DNA of 14,896 nt, from positions 1 to 14,896 of the forward strand of contig JBFGRM010000037.1 in assembly GCA_041563675.1 (NCBI GenBank), given 5' to 3'. The first letter of the stretch is position 1. Every line of letters begins with the position of its first letter. This DNA is from JBFGRM01 sp041563675 (GTDB lineage: Bacteria > Nitrospirota > Nitrospiria > Nitrospirales > Nitrospiraceae). Under the pieces are notes generated by a model. It had not been told where the DNA came from, made no database searches, and saw nothing but the letters and a program-made list of their open reading frames with translations. This document shows positions 14,063-14,896 of the stretch, piece by piece. The translations under genes were made by a program, and so were the position numbers.

Positions 14063-14323
14063 CTACCAGCTCTCCTGCTCATCGATAAATCGCCTGGACC
14101 TCACGAGATCCTCGTGGGAGCAGATTCCTTTCTCTACCAGCAGGTGCTCGGCCGCTGCCACGCGAGCGATCAGCTCGGGCAACATCATGTCGAGCCGTTC
14201 CGTCAGCGCGTCCAGATCAGTCCCGATCCTGCCGGCCGCTGAGGGGGCCGCCGGCCGACTGCGGCTCTTGGATCGCTGGCGCCGTTGCGCTCGTCGTCGC
14301 GCAGGCTTCTTTCTTCCCGCCAT
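14063..14323 (-). CDS. Small protein with basic N-terminus and helical C-terminus
   Basis: This protein of 86 residues has a nearly ideal ribosome site, GGAGGTGAT, just before the ATG. Residues 1-28 are rich in Arg, Lys, Ser and Ala (MAGRKKPARRRAQRRQRSKS), which suggests nucleic-acid or membrane-surface contact. The rest is helical: LDALTERLDMMLPELIARVAAAEHLLVEKGICSHEDL, ending in RSRRFIDEQESW. The 'AEHLLVEKGICSHEDL' end resembles the 'LL.EKGi.t.eEl' helix-turn-helix-like ending common in many unrelated small proteins and does not define a function. I do not recognise the family. It follows the SlyD-like gene by 74 bases in the same direction and may share its transcript. It is convergent with the lipoprotein gene. 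Confidence 0.7.
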   Translation of the reverse strand: MAGRKKPARRRAQRRQRSKSRSRPAAPSAAGRIGTDLDALTERLDMMLPELIARVAAAEHLLVEKGICSHEDLVRSRRFIDEQESW

Positions 14324-14397
14324 TCATCACCTCCCATTGTGTCGAGGGGTAGCTCTTTCTTGCTGCCGGACCCGCTGGTGAGTCAGGAAACGCATTC

Positions 14398-14896
14398 TCA
14401 CGGTGAGGGCTTCCGCACGTCGAGGATGACGATATCTATGATGAGATCCTGGCCGGCTAGCGGATGGTTCCAGTCCACGGTCACGGACTCCTGATCAACC
14501 TCGATCACGCGCAGCGTGCGGCCGATCTGATCCTCATACTCCGCACCGACCGCCACATCGTGGGGGAATCGTGCTCGGGGCAGCCTGGCAATCTTGGCTT
14601 CATTGTAGAGACCGAAGGCTTCGCCTGCGGCGACGCGGATGCGCGCGGTCTCGCCACGGTGCATGCCGGCCAATTGACGCTCCAGGGAGGGCCGCAGCTC
14701 TCCTCGGCCGTGCACGTAGGAGAACGGAGCATCGTGCGCGGTCGTCCTGAGGACGGTCTCGTCAGCCCCCCTGACCGTGTACTCCATTGTGACCCGCATC
14801 CCAGCGTCGATGGCGAGACCAACTGGCTCTCGGACGGTCCGGTGCGTGCAGGAGGGGAGGCCTGCCAGCACGGCCGCGGCACACAATCCGATGATC
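14398..14896 (-). CDS. SlyD-like FKBP peptidyl-prolyl isomerase, probable lipoprotein, N-terminus outside window
   Basis: This enzyme would catalyse cis-trans isomerisation of prolyl bonds and act as a chaperone. The visible sequence has the FKBP start GMRVTMEYTVRGADETVL, the GRGELRPSLERQLAGMHRGE turn, an 'insert-in-flap' domain (FGLYNEAKIARLPRARFP to VTVDWNHPLAG) and the final strand DLIIDIVILDVRKP. NHPLAG is the hallmark of the SlyD/FKBP-type group. The frame is open to the window edge (IIG then LCAAAVLAGLPSC), so the TTG at 14886 is not the true start. The hydrophobic stretch ending in LPSC looks like a lipoprotein signal, so the protein is probably periplasmic and membrane-tethered, unlike cytosolic SlyD. 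The histidine-rich metal-binding tail of E. coli SlyD is absent. Confidence 0.85.
   Translation of the reverse strand, partial: IIGLCAAAVLAGLPSCTHRTVREPVGLAIDAGMRVTMEYTVRGADETVLRTTAHDAPFSYVHGRGELRPSLERQLAGMHRGETARIRVAAGEAFGLYNEAKIARLPRARFPHDVAVGAEYEDQIGRTLRVIEVDQESVTVDWNHPLAGQDLIIDIVILDVRKPSP

Noticed and set aside
1..14896. CRISPR array, phage or transposon boundaries, toxin-antitoxin or defence island
   Set aside because: No regularly spaced repeats, no transposase or integrase motifs, no terminal inverted repeats, and no recognisable defence genes. The genes look like ordinary chromosomal housekeeping and accessory functions.

Overview
The window is GC-rich, densely coded DNA from what looks like a Gram-negative bacterium. 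The evidence is two lipobox or signal-peptide lipoproteins, a sigma-54 enhancer-binding protein and GG-N10-GC promoters. The gene mix (DUF3140-like protein, YkgJ cysteine-cluster protein next to tdh/kbl, MscL with a C-terminal zinc ribbon, heptad GGTTCC repeats between genes) would suit Nitrospirota, NC10/Rokubacteria-like or deltaproteobacterial lineages. The sequence alone does not decide this. I see no rRNA, tRNA, CRISPR array, transposase or prophage gene.

Layout. 1-826 (+): tail of an unrecognised protein cut by the window edge, a strong hairpin, then a DUF3140-type basic protein. 844-3915 (-): apparent operon tdh-kbl-ykgJ, in which the first two genes turn threonine into glycine and acetyl-CoA. 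4094-4540 (-): mscL. A divergent spacer with seven-base tandem repeats follows, then a three-helix membrane protein with a pilin-like tail (4772-5419, +). 5555-7057 (+): GAF-AAA+-Fis sigma-54 activator, followed by an operator cluster, a sigma-54 promoter and a two-gene operon (exported TPR protein plus a small protein, 7297-8219, +). 8314-11408 (-): a two-gene unit of an ATP-grasp-like protein and a CocE/S15-family hydrolase. It is preceded by a very good sigma-54 promoter and one dyad of the same type as in the TPR operon operator. 11844-12662 (-): HisN-like phosphatase. 12824-13432 (+): ferritin-like diiron protein. 13553-14035 (+): DUF4333-like lipoprotein. 14063-14323 (-): small basic protein. 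14398-14896 (-): SlyD-like FKBP isomerase, cut by the right edge.

The most interesting reading is a probable local sigma-54 regulon. The GAF activator at 5555-7057 is flanked by an array of TGAGACA/TGTCTCA half-sites. A matching dyad, TGTCT-N4-CGAGAC, recurs about 4.6 kb away, upstream of a near-consensus -24/-12 promoter (TGGTACG-N4-TTGCT) that faces the ATP-grasp/hydrolase pair. If correct, one small-molecule-responsive activator switches on an exported TPR protein with its small partner and an uncharacterised ATP-grasp plus CocE-type esterase/amidase module. The link is inferred from sequence only.
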